From positions 3,948,723-4,012,722 of the forward strand of contig NC_045145.1 in the NCBI RefSeq assembly GCF_008831285.2: a DNA stretch of 64,000 bases, written 5' to 3'. Position 1 is the first letter of the stretch. Every line of letters starts with the position of its first letter. Shown here piece by piece: positions 1 to 11,415 of the stretch. The DNA is from Nymphaea colorata (lineage: Eukaryota; Streptophyta; Magnoliopsida; Nymphaeales; Nymphaeaceae). A model generated the notes under the pieces. That model did no database searches. It was not told where the DNA came from and saw nothing but the letters and a program-made list of their open reading frames with translations. Both the position numbers and the translations under genes were made by a program.

Positions 1-695
1 TCAGGTCAATTCGGTTTGCCAGCTCGACACCCCAAATTTAAGGCATTGGCTCGAGTGGGGCGAATATTCGGTACATATTAGGTACTCAGCTTGGTGTCCA
101 TCCTTACTTTTATGCCCATCACTCAATCTCTATTATACAATCCCTATTGACTCACTTAAAAACTTTTGATGCATCGCTGATGACTCTCTTAAAAACTCTT
201 TATGTGTTGCCATTCATACTCTTCTAAGCACCTCATGTGTCATAGATGACACTTTTAGAAACTTTTGGTGTGTCATTAAAATACAATATTAAGGGTTTTA
301 AATATAAGTGGATATCAAACCAAATACTCGATAGGTATAAAGTTGATGGTCAGACTTGGCTAGATAACTAAGCGGGCTGGGCTTGGGCCGCTAGCAAAGA
401 CTTCAGGCAAGCCTGAGCCTGACTCTATGGAACCTTGGGCTGACCCAGCCCTGGCCGAAGCCCAGCGTGGTGGCACTCTTGGGTCACAACTTTCTCAGTC
501 TCCAGCTTGCGCATTTTTTTGGGTAGTATTACTCCTATGATTTCTTTGTAGCATGAGAATGGCACATCTGTAAGCAAGATCTATCACTCCATTCAACCAC
601 TGGGAGTAAACCGACTTCCTTTAGACCCAACTCGGGCCCAAGGCCCCAGCCCTCGATCTTCTTTGCTTGCATGCTTCATTATTCATGACAGAAGA
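1..695. other. Intergenic DNA, no gene seen
   Basis: No coding segment was recognised. Positions 370-475 are rich in GGGC/GCCC words typical of the hAT-like MITE family seen elsewhere in the window, but no clean terminal inverted repeats were found. The rest is AT-rich. Confidence 0.4.
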
Positions 696-1310
696 GTTCC
701 AGCAAGCTAGCAGATGTTGTCGTTGTTGCCTTCACGAGGAAACAACCCCACATTTTGTTCTGGGCAAGTCCAATTATGCAAGAGGCTTTTAATGTAGCTT
801 GGCAGGCTCCCACCATTGATGTAGTAGACATAGTTGGTTGACTAGCCGAGTTGGTTCAAGAATTGCCCCAGTTAGTTCAGATTGCTAGAAAACTTGACCA
901 CGAGTCAAGATTGGCCCACTGCACGCCTGATTCTTCTAGTTCAGGTTATTTTAAAACTTGACCGAGTCAATGAATCAACTCACTGACCCAATAGCCCGAT
1001 CATTTGCTGATCCGAGCCCAAGTCACAGGTTTGCTAATTGTGGTAGCAGACTTCTCTATCATCCATGATTTGCTGCTCGGTCCCACTATTGCTAGAAAGA
1101 GGCTACGGATCACTTGGCTCATTATGGCTTGGTAGCACATTTGGAACATAAGAAATGACACTATTTATCGAGAAGGATCCTTTTTGATTGGCATCATAGA
1201 AAGACACAAAGACACATTTTCTTCTATGTCAAATCTATTCTCATTTTCCATTGAGGACGTCCATGGGATCATAGGGTTGCTCATTTGTTGCATGGCTGGC
1301 TTTTAACTGT
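696..1310 (+). mobile_element. Decayed LINE (L1-type) ORF2 C-terminal remnant
   Basis: Around 712-790 one plus frame has a CCRCCLHEETTPHF stretch, resembling the Cys/His zf-RVT region at the end of plant LINE reverse-transcriptase ORFs. Around 1075-1230 another frame reads TWLIMAW, a stop, then HIWNIRNDTIYREGSF, resembling the Trp-rich segment that follows it in that family. The two parts are separated by about 200 bp (830-1030) rich in GAGTCAA words that looks like a later MITE insertion. Stops and frame changes show it is dead. The call rests on motif likeness only; no target-site duplication or poly(A) tail was found. Confidence 0.4.
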
Positions 1311-2024
1311 TTTGTATTGTTGAATTGGCCACAATATTCTTTATCTTTTACTCTCTCTCTCTTTCCGTTTCCCTCTTTCTCTCTCTCTCGTCAATAGTCC
1401 CTTAACATTCGGTTTCTGTTTTATTGTAGACTGGGCCAAATCTAGATCAGATTTGTCGCTCTATCCTTAATATAAAAAAATATTAAGTGCATGTGTATGC
1501 CTGCATCTCTATATATTTACTGTATGGAAAATATATATTATTTTTCATATCTTATACATATATGTAGAAATATATTATTTTCATATATATTATATTATTT
1601 TCCGTATTGCAATAGGCCAAGATAAGTGGTACACCCTTTTATCTTTCTAGACCTTTGGCAGGCTGAGATAACTTCTACGTCATGCCTAGAAATATCAAGT
1701 ATAATAATATAAGTATAATAAAAAGGAAGAACAACCGTAGGCACACAGTATTTGTCCATGAGTTAACCTCTTCATACTCCAAGGATTTTAATTGCATGGT
1801 TTTCAAGTTAATTTGCAGTTTATTTATTAAAACCAAGGCCCCACGAACGTCAGACTTTGGGATCTAATAACTCAGAATAATCAAACGGCCTCTTAGAAAC
1901 ATTTGGATATAATAACTTGAAAATGAGAAGGTCGATCAAGTGAATGGCCGGTATGAAGATAGAGATGAAAAAGAAAAAGAAAATAACAGCATGATTTGTG
2001 TGGAAGCGAAGGTGCTCTGACTTA
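1311..2024. other. AT-rich intergenic DNA
   Basis: Contains a CT-rich microsatellite at about 1350-1390 and AT-rich stretches at 1500-1610. No gene was recognised. Confidence 0.4.
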
Positions 2025-2153
2025 GATGTCCAAGCATCTTTCAAACAAAGGATTTCACATCTTCAAGAATTCAAAATCTCTAATTTGAGGATGTCCATGC
2101 ATCTTTCAAACGAAGGACTTCATACTTCAAGAATTCAAAATCTCTAGTTTGAG
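2025..2153 (+). repeat. Tandem duplication, about 65-bp unit, two copies
   Basis: The unit beginning GATGTCCAAGCATCTTTC and ending near CTAATTTGAG is repeated at once with a few substitutions and a short deletion (2025-2089 and 2090-2153). The next segment (about 2175-2230) is also found at 5868-5925 beside a MITE copy. Confidence 0.75.
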
Positions 2154-2779
2154 GTAATTAGGCTCGCATCAATAGGGGTTAATTAGAAACTTCATGAGAG
2201 TTCCATCTACATCGAGACCGAGTGCCCCACTCAAAATTTAAAAAAAAAAAAAAATACATGCAACTTTTAGAAAATTTTACTTAGTCTTATATAATTTTTT
2301 TAAAATTTATATTTTAGCTCTTATTAAAATTTTAAAACTATAGTTTGACACTACCCTCTAATGAAAACTATGATTCCAACCTTGCCTATCTTCATGTCAA
2401 CGGATCAGAAATAAAATTTCCGATGAAGGATGACAAGAGCGATGACAACGGACAGCCGTTGGACTTTATTGTACATGGATGTGTTATGTGTATATGTATA
2501 TGAGGAAACTTCGACTTTTGTATCATGAGATTTGTTTGTAATTAATACGCAATTACTTCAAAAGATCAGAAAAATCCATTTTGGAAGATGCAGATTTACG
2601 AGTTTTCAACATGAAAACAACCATTGCAAGAAGTTATGATCCGGCAACGGATTCTTAGCCGACAAAGGATTCTCGAGAGACCCACGCGTCAGCCTGAAAA
2701 ATTACAGCTCCGATCTATTCTTTTCCAGCTCAACTCCGCTATATGCTTGCTTACATGGGTAGGATGGCAGTTCAAGAAT

Positions 2780-2818
2780 GAAGAAGAAGAAGAAGAAGAA
2801 GAAGAAGAAGAAGAAGAA
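2780..2818 (+). repeat. (GAA)13 microsatellite
   Basis: Thirteen uninterrupted GAA units lie 250 bp downstream of the GH1 exon, in what would be its first intron. Open frames across it (poly-Glu or poly-Ser) are artefacts of the repeat. Confidence 0.9.
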
Positions 2819-3070
2819 ACAAAGCCGGAGTTCTTTATACAACTCCATAATGTTCCTTGTCCTTTAAAAGAAGAGATTTGGAGAAAAGAAACAGATGACC
2901 GACCAACTGCTACCAATCTTCGTAAACTCAAGAACCAAGAACAGAAAAGATTCTCAGAGAAAAGCTCAAATGAATTCAAGAAAAGGGTGGCATTAGTTCT
3001 TTAATGGAGTTCTCAAATTTTTTGATGGTAAGAATGAGAAGATGAAGGAGATTGAAGAAGAGGAACCAAC

Positions 3071-3205
3071 CTGGTAGGCAGCAGAAGCAGTTCCAAACAC
3101 AAAACCTTGTGGGAAACTCGTCCTGTTGATGGCTGAGACGCCGGAAAGAGAGCTCTGGACGATCAAAACAACCGCCAGAAGCGCAGCAACTCCTCTGTAT
3201 CCCAT
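3071..3205 (-). CDS. GH1 beta-glucosidase, first exon only (partial gene)
   Basis: This exon encodes the start of a family 1 glycoside hydrolase, secreted enzymes that cleave beta-glucosides with two catalytic glutamates. Reading on the minus strand from the ATG at 3205, it gives 45 residues: a signal peptide with a hydrophobic core (VAALLAVVLIV) and a predicted cleavage near GVSA, then the GH1 N-terminal signature FPQGFVFGTASAAYQ. The frame ends at CAG followed by GTTGGT, a good donor; plant GH1 genes commonly have their first intron right after this Tyr-Gln. An upstream TTG in frame would add seven residues, but ATG is preferred. No later exon, including those with the catalytic TFNEP or ENG motifs, was seen between 1 and 3070. 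The gene may have a first intron of more than 3 kb and run past the edge, or may be an orphan fragment. Confidence 0.8.
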
Positions 3206-3600
3206 CTTCCAAGTGAAGAAAGCCAATGGCGACCAAATAAGAGAGAGAGAGAGAGGGAGAGAATGCTTAGAGAGAGAATGCCTCTCTTTGCTTCCAATAT
3301 TCTATAAAAAAGGACGAGAACCGGGGCGTGGGTCCCACGGCCAGTTGGAAAGTGTGAGCTATGGCGGTTCATTTCCCACCCTGTTGTTGCCTTCCCTCTC
3401 TCTCCGCCAAGGTCGTTTTCCCAGCTTCCGTACAAGAAAAAGTTTCCCACCGCTCCCCACGGAGAAGCCCCCTTTGTTTGTTTCTTCTATCCCGGATCGG
3501 GGAATCACGTGTTTGTGTTCGGCCAGGAAATCGGGGCCGCGTTTGAGATTTTCCCAATAATTGAGAAAACACAACTTGGCCTACCCGGACGCTCGCTACT
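3206..3600 (-). promoter_or_regulatory. 5' leader and proximal promoter of the GH1 exon
   Basis: Immediately upstream of the minus-strand start lies a CT-rich leader (GA-rich on the plus strand, 3238-3285), common in plant 5' UTRs. A palindromic G-box CACGTG sits at 3506-3511, about 300 bp upstream of the ATG; such sites are bound by bHLH and bZIP factors. The region is more GC-rich than its surroundings. No convincing TATA box was fixed. Long open frames here on both strands are not supported as genes. Confidence 0.4.
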
Positions 3601-4741
3601 GTGAAGTGTTTGTTGGAATTTAATTATATTGTCGCGGCCTTTATCAGCAGCATATTTTTGTAGATGGGTACTCGACTCCCTAGCACAAGGCTCATGTAAG
3701 CGGCTATAAATTTTAAGTTAATATTTTTATTTTTAATTTTTTTAATAAAACTTTTTATGGTGGCTCGTACCATGGGAAAACTTTTTCAGAGTAGTAATTT
3801 TTTCGAGACAAATTGTATAAATTTTCAATACAAATTAATATATATTTTAAAATATTTTAAATTATATTTTTCATTAAAAACAAACCAATTACCAAACGGG
3901 TAAGGTGCGTACCAACTATAACAACATCACATTTGGTTTCTTCTGTTTCTTCTTTTTTTTTTTCATTTTTAGACGACATCTTTATGGTTCAATTTTGCTA
4001 AAGTTGGAGGCCCGTTGAAACAGCATCTTCATCAGGAAAAGACAAAGAAAGCAAAATGGACTGGTAGATGGGTAGATAGGCTGAATCAACAAACAAAAGG
4101 TGTTCAATGGAGGAACCCAAAGTTCTTTAAGTGTCTTGGTTTAGGACTAAAGACCCAAGCCCTCCTGTGTGATGGGTGTGGGCGACTGCTCATGCGAGCC
4201 CCTGAAATATTATATCTTGGACTAAGTTAGACCTATGTTCAGTTAACTCCAGCCACATAGTACCCACACCAGACCTAAGTCAGTGCCGTGCAAGCCCCAA
4301 GAGCGAGGGAAGAGAAGTAGAGGGCCTTAGTGGGTTGGTGTGAACAGCTGTCAGTACTTAACTCGGTCGCTGCCCTATTTTAGTAGCGAAACTTTACTTT
4401 TCAATGCAAAAAAGTAAAAAATTTGATTCCTAATTTGAGCTATGTCACCAGGTGCTGTATGGTGCTTTTGACATAAGCTAAGTTGAGAAACAAACACCCT
4501 TTTTCCGAAAATGGCTTCAAGAATTTGAATCAACATAAAGATAAGAAATCAGTAGGCCGGTAGAGGTCAGTTTTCTTATATTAATTAGAACAACGAGGAA
4601 AAGGTCATGTGGGATAAAGCTTAAAACTAAGACTGGGCAATGGTTCGGCCCGGTACTTAAAATATATAAAATTAATATAAGCATATATTTATAATGAAAA
4701 AATGTATCAATTATATATAATATATATATATATATAAGGGG

Positions 4742-4776
<35 letters not shown>

Positions 4777-5459
4777 AAATTTGATGAAGTTTATATATGT
4801 AAATAAAGTAATTTTTGTGGATTGGTGTGGGCAATTGCCCACACCATCTACAATGTAGCTCTGCTTCTGCTCATGAGAATCCAACCAGCCACAACGAGCT
4901 GGCCAGCCGTTTACCGACTGTTACTACTAATTAATATTACTATATAATAATATCCGTATCAATGCCTTGGAATTTATATGTATGACATATTTCAATTTGT
5001 TTTTACTGTAAGAAAAATTTGGATGTTCTGGACCCGCCGGCACACGAGCTGCGTGTTGACTGAAAGTGTAAAACCGTGGTCACTTTTCTTTCTATGATCT
5101 GCCGAAAATTGAAAAAAAGGTTGGCCATGCGGACAGTCTAGCTCAGTTAATTTAGAATTACTAGTAAATATAATTTTAATCCATTTAAAAAATAAAAAAA
5201 ATCCCTTAACCATGCGGACAGTCTAGCTCATTAATTTTCATGTCGTCCCCGTTTGCTCTAATGAGATGTATATATATATATACATATTGTATAGGTTCAT
5301 ACAGGGATTATTTTTTTCATTTTAATAATTGAAAAATTAATTAATAAATTTTAAAATGTTTAATAAATTATACATAAATCGGTCAATCAGCCAATGAGAA
5401 ACCAATATTCGCTGCTCCAAATCCAATGAGAAACCAGTCGATCTGATCGATTTCAGCCA
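3601..5459. other. Intergenic DNA with AT repeats and short direct repeats
   Basis: No gene was recognised. It holds (TA)n tracts at about 4715-4771 and the 24-bp palindrome listed separately. A 20-bp direct repeat (CATGCGGACAGTCTAGCTCA) occurs near 5127 and again near 5211. Confidence 0.4.
4823..4846. repeat. 24-bp perfect palindrome, core TGTGGGCAATTGCCCACA
   Basis: The sequence equals its own reverse complement over 24 bp. A near-copy with one central change (CAACTG instead of CAATTG) lies at 8931-8954, also following a (TA)n tract and an AT-rich stretch. A weaker form (GTGTGGGCGACTGCTCA) is near 4176. The shared context suggests the end of a dispersed element. Confidence 0.8.
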
Positions 5460-5837
5460 TTGACGGCGACCAATGAACTGCCAAAAGGAAAATCTTGCTG
5501 CAATCGTCGAGGATTAATGGCAAATTCTAGGTGTCGACGTCTTCAAGCGCGAGACGCGAATCTCGAAGAGGGAGTTACAGAGTTCTTAAATGTCACCATA
5601 CTTCATGCCATCAGTGCAGTTCATGTCAGCAGTCGTCTTCTTAATGGCCCTTGCAGTAACATTTCTTCTGTTCTTTTGATCAGTCTTAATGGCAGTCGCG
5701 TTGATGTTCAAATGGGCACAGTTCTTTTATTGGTGACTGAATCTTTGAACGAGACACTGTACTTGGATGGATCGCCCGGTTATATTGCTCGTAATTCAAT
5801 TTACCAACCAGGAGAAGATATGGCTTTCCTTTCTTGA
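5460..5837 (+). other. Unrecognised open frame, 125 residues
   Basis: An open frame with an ATG start near 5471 and no recognisable family. A second frame over 5590-5690 encodes a hydrophobic stretch interrupted by a stop, so the segment could be a decayed membrane-protein exon with a frameshift. No splice signals or neighbouring exons support it as a working gene. Confidence 0.15.
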
Positions 5838-5879
5838 AAAATCTACAATGTAAAATTAGAAACAGAGCTAATTAGAAAC

Positions 5880-6265
5880 TTCATGAGTTCCATGTACATC
5901 ATCTAGACCGAGTGCCCGACTCGAACTTGCCGACTTAAATTTAGCTTGAGCTCGACTCCTTTAATACACCAGTCTAGCTCAAGCTTGAGTCAAAACTGAG
6001 TTATAAACAAGTCGAGTTTGAGTTACATGAGCTCTACTCCATCATGTGTTTTCTTTATTTATTAATTTTTAGGGGCATCTCATTAATTTTTAATGATTTT
6101 TAACAGCCTTTTTGTATTTATATTTTCATTTAAAGAATAACAAAATATAAGAATAAAGTGTATGAAGTTAAACAAGTCGAGCTGGCACTCGCCTCATAAA
6201 GCTCAAGTCGAGCAATATGTGACTTGAGGAGCTTGAGTTTGTTGAGCTCGGCTCGGTCTTTTTTG
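5880..6265. mobile_element. MITE copy of the GAGCTCGAG-rich family
   Basis: Degenerate runs of GAGCTCGA/TCGAGCTC flank an AT-rich centre. The layout matches the better-preserved copy at 9488-9868: shared central text includes AACAAGTCGAGTTTGAGTT and GCAATATGTGACTTGAG. The outer termini are eroded here. Confidence 0.6.
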
Positions 6266-7442
6266 ATTCCTAGTTCCATGGGTTTGTTTGTTTTTTTGTT
6301 TTGTTTTTTACCAAGTGAAATCAGGACTCTTTCCCTGTTCAACAGAATGGGCATCTGAATTATCTGATTCAGAACTATTTATACAAATCTTGGAACAAAA
6401 ACTTGTTCAATTATAAGTAGTTGAAAGAAAAAAAAGGCAACCTTATTGAGCCTTTCATGTCATATTCAACATGTCAAGATTAGCAAAATGAACCTTCCAA
6501 GAAAGTGCTTGCGGGATTAAGCAGCCTCAACTGCATGCCCCTTTGGATGTTATAGATCATGATCGCGCGAGCAGCTTAATTTTTCTGAGATATTTTATCG
6601 AATATAACTTTTATGTGCAAATAAAATATCCGAAGTGCATCAAGTTAATGTAAGAATTACAAGTTCATGAGGTAATAAGTAGATTCTGATCATATTCGGA
6701 ATGCTATAATTTGCATCTCAATGAATATTTGATATGAATCAAGTTTTCACATGCAAAATGAAATGTTCTTAACCATCGATTGATTGATTTGGAATTGGAT
6801 TCAATTTTACGTAATTTAATCTTATATCCAAATAAAATGTTCAATACTCAAATTTGGATTGAGGTTCAATAAAATGTTCTTAGCTCCATTTTTTTGGTGC
6901 ATCCCCGAGATGGATTATGCTCTTTAAATGCGCTTTAGTTTGATTTGAAATGTCATATAAAATTTGGTTCTTATTATAAGTTCAAGATGATATATTAAGT
7001 GGGTCAAAATATAGCAGCATTCACAAGAAGTTGCTGCTCGCCATCTGGCTCAAAAGGCTTAAATCGATCGACGTTTTTAATTATTATTACAAGTAAAATT
7101 TGTAATCTGTTGACTCTGATTCAAAAAACCAAGTACCGATCCAACATTAAATAATGAATCCAAATCCAAGTCCAATCTGATACCAATATATGATTTGTGT
7201 GTGAAAAGCCAAATTCCTTCTACTTCCCTTTCAAAGATAGAGCAAACTGCAAGATATCAATGTCGTGTTGCTCTTTTTATTTATTTATTTATTTTTTGTC
7301 AGTAGGGAAAAAGTGTGTGTTATCTCTGACCAAACATCATTGACTATAAACCTAGAGTTCACATTGGAGTATATCCATCTCCAATGCACGAGGATGAAAA
7401 TGGAGCAATACAGGATCACAAATTACATTGGGTTTAATTGGG
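6266..7442. other. AT-rich intergenic DNA
   Basis: No gene, RNA or clear element was seen in this stretch. Confidence 0.4.
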
Positions 7443-7675
7443 AGGACATAGCATAGCTGGTCCGGCAACCGGTGCATGAAGCGGTGTTTGATTAGCTCAA
7501 TTTCTATGAAAATTATTCTTTTGTATCTTAAGTTCACTTTACCTAAGTTGAAAGGTGCACCAGTGCTATCACTGACACTGATGCTGCCCATGACTCCAAA
7601 GACAGAGGGATGGAAGGTCTTCAATCTCTCTTCTTTGATCTCTTTTCGGGCAGTCAGCCATAATCCTTTGGCTTA
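7443..7675 (+). mobile_element. Old tRNA-derived SINE copy
   Basis: The body aligns by eye with the well-preserved SINEs at 10,526 and 17,196: an A-box-like CATAGCATAGCTGG, then AAGTTGAAAGGTGCACC, GCTATCACTGACACTGATGC and a 3' part ending near CTTACCCG. The B-box region is badly decayed, so this is an older copy. Confidence 0.6.
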
Positions 7676-8109
7676 CCCGAAAAAGTTGTTTGTATTCAAA
7701 TGTATTGGTTTGTATATGACATGTTGTTATGAATTTTATACTTATTTTGATATTGCCATGAGTTTTGTATGGCACATATAAAAATAGTTTTTGCACCTTC
7801 ACAGGATTTGGACGATGCACCTAGGAACAAGCAAGTTAAAAAAATCTGGTATTCTTGTAATCAAACGACGGACAAAACTGACCATATAAGATGCAAACGA
7901 TGAACAAAACATACAAATCGAACTTAACGAAAAGCAAACATCTGATTCAGACAAAAGGAACGTGGCGTTCTGTTCTTAATATCATCAAACAGTAAACAAA
8001 AAACATCATTATCCATAACAACAAGATAATGCATGGACAAGATGTCTTGTCTCAATGTAGAGGCCGGATGTCTTGTCTCAATGTATAGCAACAATCAAAC
8101 AACCTCACC
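7676..8109. other. Intergenic DNA
   Basis: No gene was recognised. A short phrase (GATGTCTTGTCTCAATGTA) is directly repeated at about 8040-8085. Confidence 0.4.
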
Positions 8110-9384
8110 TCTAAGAGCCCTTTTCCACTAAATTAGCCATTAAATAAGTAGTTGTGAAATATAATTTTGCTCTTTGACCCTCGGCACGAGTCGAAGCCAG
8201 AAATCGGCTCTAAGAGAAGGTACTAGCTTAAGGGTTTTATGTTGTGAAGCCAGTAAAACACCGCTAACAAAATGTGTTATGAGGGGAAAAAAAAAAAAGG
8301 CAAGATATTGAACTTTAGCTCTTCTTTCTAGTCCAACATGGGGAAATGATGAAGAGAAAAAACTGCTTGTGTCACCACCTCTCAAGCCCTTTGTAAACAA
8401 ATGAAGACAACATCATTCACGAGGAAACCATCTCAAATAATATGTACATATCGTGACGCGGATACCATGCCATAGAAAACCAATAAAACGATTTCTACAA
8501 ATATTATATGCATAGGAGTATTAACATTGCAAACAAGCTTCTGTCACGCAATCAAAGGAAATAAATGAATTAGCAATTGCTTTCAAATTTATTGGAAGTA
8601 ATCGTGCTTATCACATGCTTCTACGGCAAGCAATACGATAGTCAAAGCAAGAAAACAAAAAGTGCAATAAACAAAAGCTGGTTCAATGCAAAATCTGGTT
8701 AATAAAACTGGGTTTGTAGCATTGAAACTGTAATAGAAAAGTTGATTTTCTTAGGAAACATGTGGATTGAATCTCTTTAATTGGTATCCCTTATCCTAGT
8801 TATTGTTCCTACTTGTTTGGTATAAATAGAAATACAGGCACTAGTTCAATAACTTTAATGTTATATATATATATATAAACAACCAAATATATGAAATTAT
8901 TAACATAAGAATAAGTAAAGTTTGTGATGCTGGTGTGGGCAACTGCCCACACTAGCCACCATGTGGCTTTACCAAATATGGATGAGCAGAAGAAGTATTT
9001 CATCCTATTGCCAAACTAAATGCCGAAGCGCCTACCGTCTATTATCCCCTCAAGGTACCCTCGCCATATGTCTTGTGTCCTAATATGTTTACCATCGATA
9101 GATTTATATGATATTTTCACCGATATATCCTATTCTCTTGTAAAGGAAATATAAATGCCGTGCTGTTCTGCCACATCCTGAAACAAGGTGTAATTTTTAA
9201 TGGCAGAAGCGTAAAAATATTTCTGCTTTCACAAACATAACTTGTATAATTGCTATTTCAATAGCTGACAGCACTCAAAAAGGACCTTATGGCTTATGCG
9301 AATGTGTGCCATTGTCGATGCATCTCATGGAGATGAATCGTTGGATGTAATTTTAGATGAGTCTGGGGCTCGTCAGTTTAGTCC

Positions 9385-9440
9385 CTAGACATACCACACA
9401 CACACATGCCCGCGTGCATGCAAGCACACACATACATATA
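9385..9440. repeat. CA/TG-rich microsatellite
   Basis: An imperfect run of ACACACA, CATGC and TACATA words. The same run occurs at the matching place in copies B (13,083-13,141) and C (15,556-15,613). Confidence 0.7.
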
Positions 9441-9487
9441 GAGAAAGAAATGGGAAGTGGTATTTATCATAATATTGATGAAGATAG

Positions 9488-9868
9488 GGATGTACAATGG
9501 GTCGAGCCAACTTAGGCTCAACTTGTTTAATAAACGGGTTGAGCTCGATCATAAGTTAAAAGTTGAGTTTTAAAAAAGTCTAGTTTGAGTTGTATGAGCT
9601 CGACTAATTTAAACTCGATTCTGCTCGTGTCTAATTATCTTCCTTCATTGTTAGTTAATTTTCATATGTTGGTATTTGTGATGAATTTTAACACCCTTTT
9701 GTGGTTTATATTTTCATTTAAAGAAAAAAAAAACACATAAATCATGGGGCTAAACGTGTCCAGCTGAGCTTAGACTCAGTTTACCGAGTCGAGATCGAGC
9801 TTGCCTGGTGAGTCCAGCTCGCACCGAGCAATATGTGACTCAAGCTGAGCTCGGCTTGTTGTACATCC
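9488..9868. mobile_element. hAT-like MITE with TIR GGATGTACAA
   Basis: 381 bp bounded by the perfect inverted repeat GGATGTACAA...TTGTACATCC, extending to TAAGGATGTACAA when copies are compared. Subterminal DNA is rich in GAGCTCGAG words and the centre is AT-rich. An 8-bp duplication ATTGAAGA is suggested by comparing the left flank in copies B and C with the right flank here. An 8-bp duplication fits the hAT superfamily. No transposase is encoded. Confidence 0.75.
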
Positions 9869-10525
9869 TTAATTGAAGAGGGAGGCAGAAGAACTAACAC
9901 TGGGAAAGGGTACTTTGTCTTTTCTAAAAAAGTAAATTTCGATGGTAATTTAAGGACAGAGGTGCTTTTGAGAAAATAAAATTATATCGCAACCGCATAT
10001 ATAAAATTTTCAAAATTTAGGGGACCTAATCCGACCAGAACCTGGAGGGCCGCAATTTTTGCCATATCACTTAATCCTTGTGCCATCTAATCTGCAAAGA
10101 TTTGAATAGTCAAACCATCTGATTGGCTGCTAATTTTCTAATCTGAGTATAATTACTTAGTTAATCATTTAAATAACTCCGTTGCCTTAGTCTAACCCGC
10201 TTGCTTATGGGAAAGAAACAACACTGATTAGGGATATATATATATATTCCAAGGGGGACCCAAGTCTGCCTAGGGTTTGAGAGGAAAAATTTGATATTAA
10301 AAGTTTTTTATGGTTATTGAAATTCAAAAAAAAAAAGTTAAATGAATATTCTTGCTCCCCACAAGGGCGACGTGGGTGTTATGGAAGCCACCAACCACCT
10401 GTGGTAGGTGGTTGGTTGCTGTGGTAGAAGTCCATTTAACAAATAATCTGCTTGTTGGTAGTTAAGTAAGTTTATTTTACTCTACATGAAAAATTATAAT
10501 GTGAAAGGCAAGAATGAAGTGAGGA

Positions 10526-10764
10526 CGCTCAAGGGGCATAGCGTAGCTGGTTGAGCTAGGGGCCTGTACTAAGGCAGGTCTCTAGTTCGATTCCCGTGGG
10601 CGTTATGTTCTTGTATCTTAAGGCGGTAGGGCGCGGCATCTAAGTTGAAGGGTGCACCGTTGCTATCGCTGACACCGACGCAGCTCAGGACCCCGGAGGC
10701 AGGGGGAATGGGGGGGCCTTCGGGCCTTTTTCGGGCGGTGGGATTAATACCCCTTGCTCACCCG
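10526..10764 (+). mobile_element. tRNA-derived SINE, well preserved
   Basis: The 5' end reads as a tRNA: A box TAGCGTAGCTGG at about 10,540-10,551 and B box AGTTCGATTCC at about 10,592, as used by RNA polymerase III. It is followed by a body of unknown origin with CTATCGCTGACACCGACGC and a G-rich segment near 10,700. It is flanked by a perfect 10-bp duplication GAAGTGAGGA (10,516-10,525 and 10,765-10,774). The matching empty site is in copy C near 16,680, with no insert. About 235 bp; no open frame of meaning. Confidence 0.85.
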
Positions 10765-10906
10765 GAAGTGAGGAATAAATTTTCGAAGAACCGCGTCAAT
10801 GACAAACAACTATGGAAAAAGTTAAATTGCTAACAAAAATTTATAGCTGTTTATCACTTCGTTGCTCTTCCTGTATAAGTTTCAAATTATTTCAACCTCA
10901 GGTAGT

Positions 10907-11282
10907 GCTTCAAGGGGCGCAACATAGTTGATCAAGTGGAATGTATAAGTATATCTTTGCTTCAATTTTCATAGGTGTTATTCTTATGTATTGTAAATGG
11001 TAATACTGCAGTCATCTGGGTTTTGAATTAAGAGTTATTTTCTCCTTAGGTGACATCATGCAGCCGCTAAGGTTAGGGTTGCATGGAGAGGTGTGTCTCT
11101 AATTCGATTTCAAAGGACGTCATACTTTTGAATCTTAAGTAGCAAAATGCAGTATCTAAGTTAAAAGGTGCGCCATTACCATTGTTGACACTGATGCTAA
11201 CCAAGATTTTAGAGGCAGAGGGAATGGAGGGTCTTCCACCTCTTTTTTGGGCAGTCGGTCATAATCTTCTTGCTCACTCTAA
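10907..11282 (+). mobile_element. Degenerate SINE copies (a head fragment and a fuller copy)
   Basis: A SINE head fragment begins at about 10,910 (AAGGGGCGCAACATAGTTGA). A second, fuller but diverged copy covers about 11,047-11,282, with a B-box-like AATTCGATTTC, then AAGTTAAAAGGTGCGCC and a 3' end TTGCTCACTC. Both are more decayed than the copies at 10,526 and 17,196. Confidence 0.6.
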
Positions 11283-11415
11283 GAGCTCTCTCCCATTAAA
11301 TTGGTTGTGAAATAAGTAGTTGTGAAATATAATTTTGCCAGATCTCTCTCTTTGCACAAGTCGAAGCTAGAAGTTGGCTCTAAAATCAGGTACTAGCTTC
11401 GGGGTTTTATGTTTG

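Larger units (their letters stand above)
8110..10900. repeat. Segmental duplication, copy A
   Basis: This block shares a long ordered series of sequences with copies B and C. Examples are TAAGTAGTTGTGAAATATAA (8140s), CTTCTGTCACGCAATCAAAG (8540s), a GATGAGTCTGGG-CA/TG repeat (9355-9440), the MITE at 9488, and GCTTATGGGAAAGAAACAA (10,205). Copy A lacks the MITE that B and C carry at 12,191 and 14,711, and carries a SINE at 10,526 that C lacks. The order of insertions can therefore be read from the copies. No gene was recognised inside. Confidence 0.75.

Noticed and set aside
2624-3004. Glu-rich open frame of 126 residues (plus) and its Ser-rich mirror (minus)
   Set aside because: Both exist because of the (GAA)13 repeat and lie where the GH1 gene's first intron should be.
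3126-3560. Several overlapping open frames on both strands upstream of the GH1 exon
   Set aside because: They run through the GH1 exon antisense and its GC-rich leader and promoter, and resemble no protein family.
10540-10610. Functional tRNA gene
   Set aside because: A and B boxes are present, but the cloverleaf is incomplete, the same sequence occurs in several copies with a common non-tRNA body, and target-site duplications flank it. It is a SINE head.
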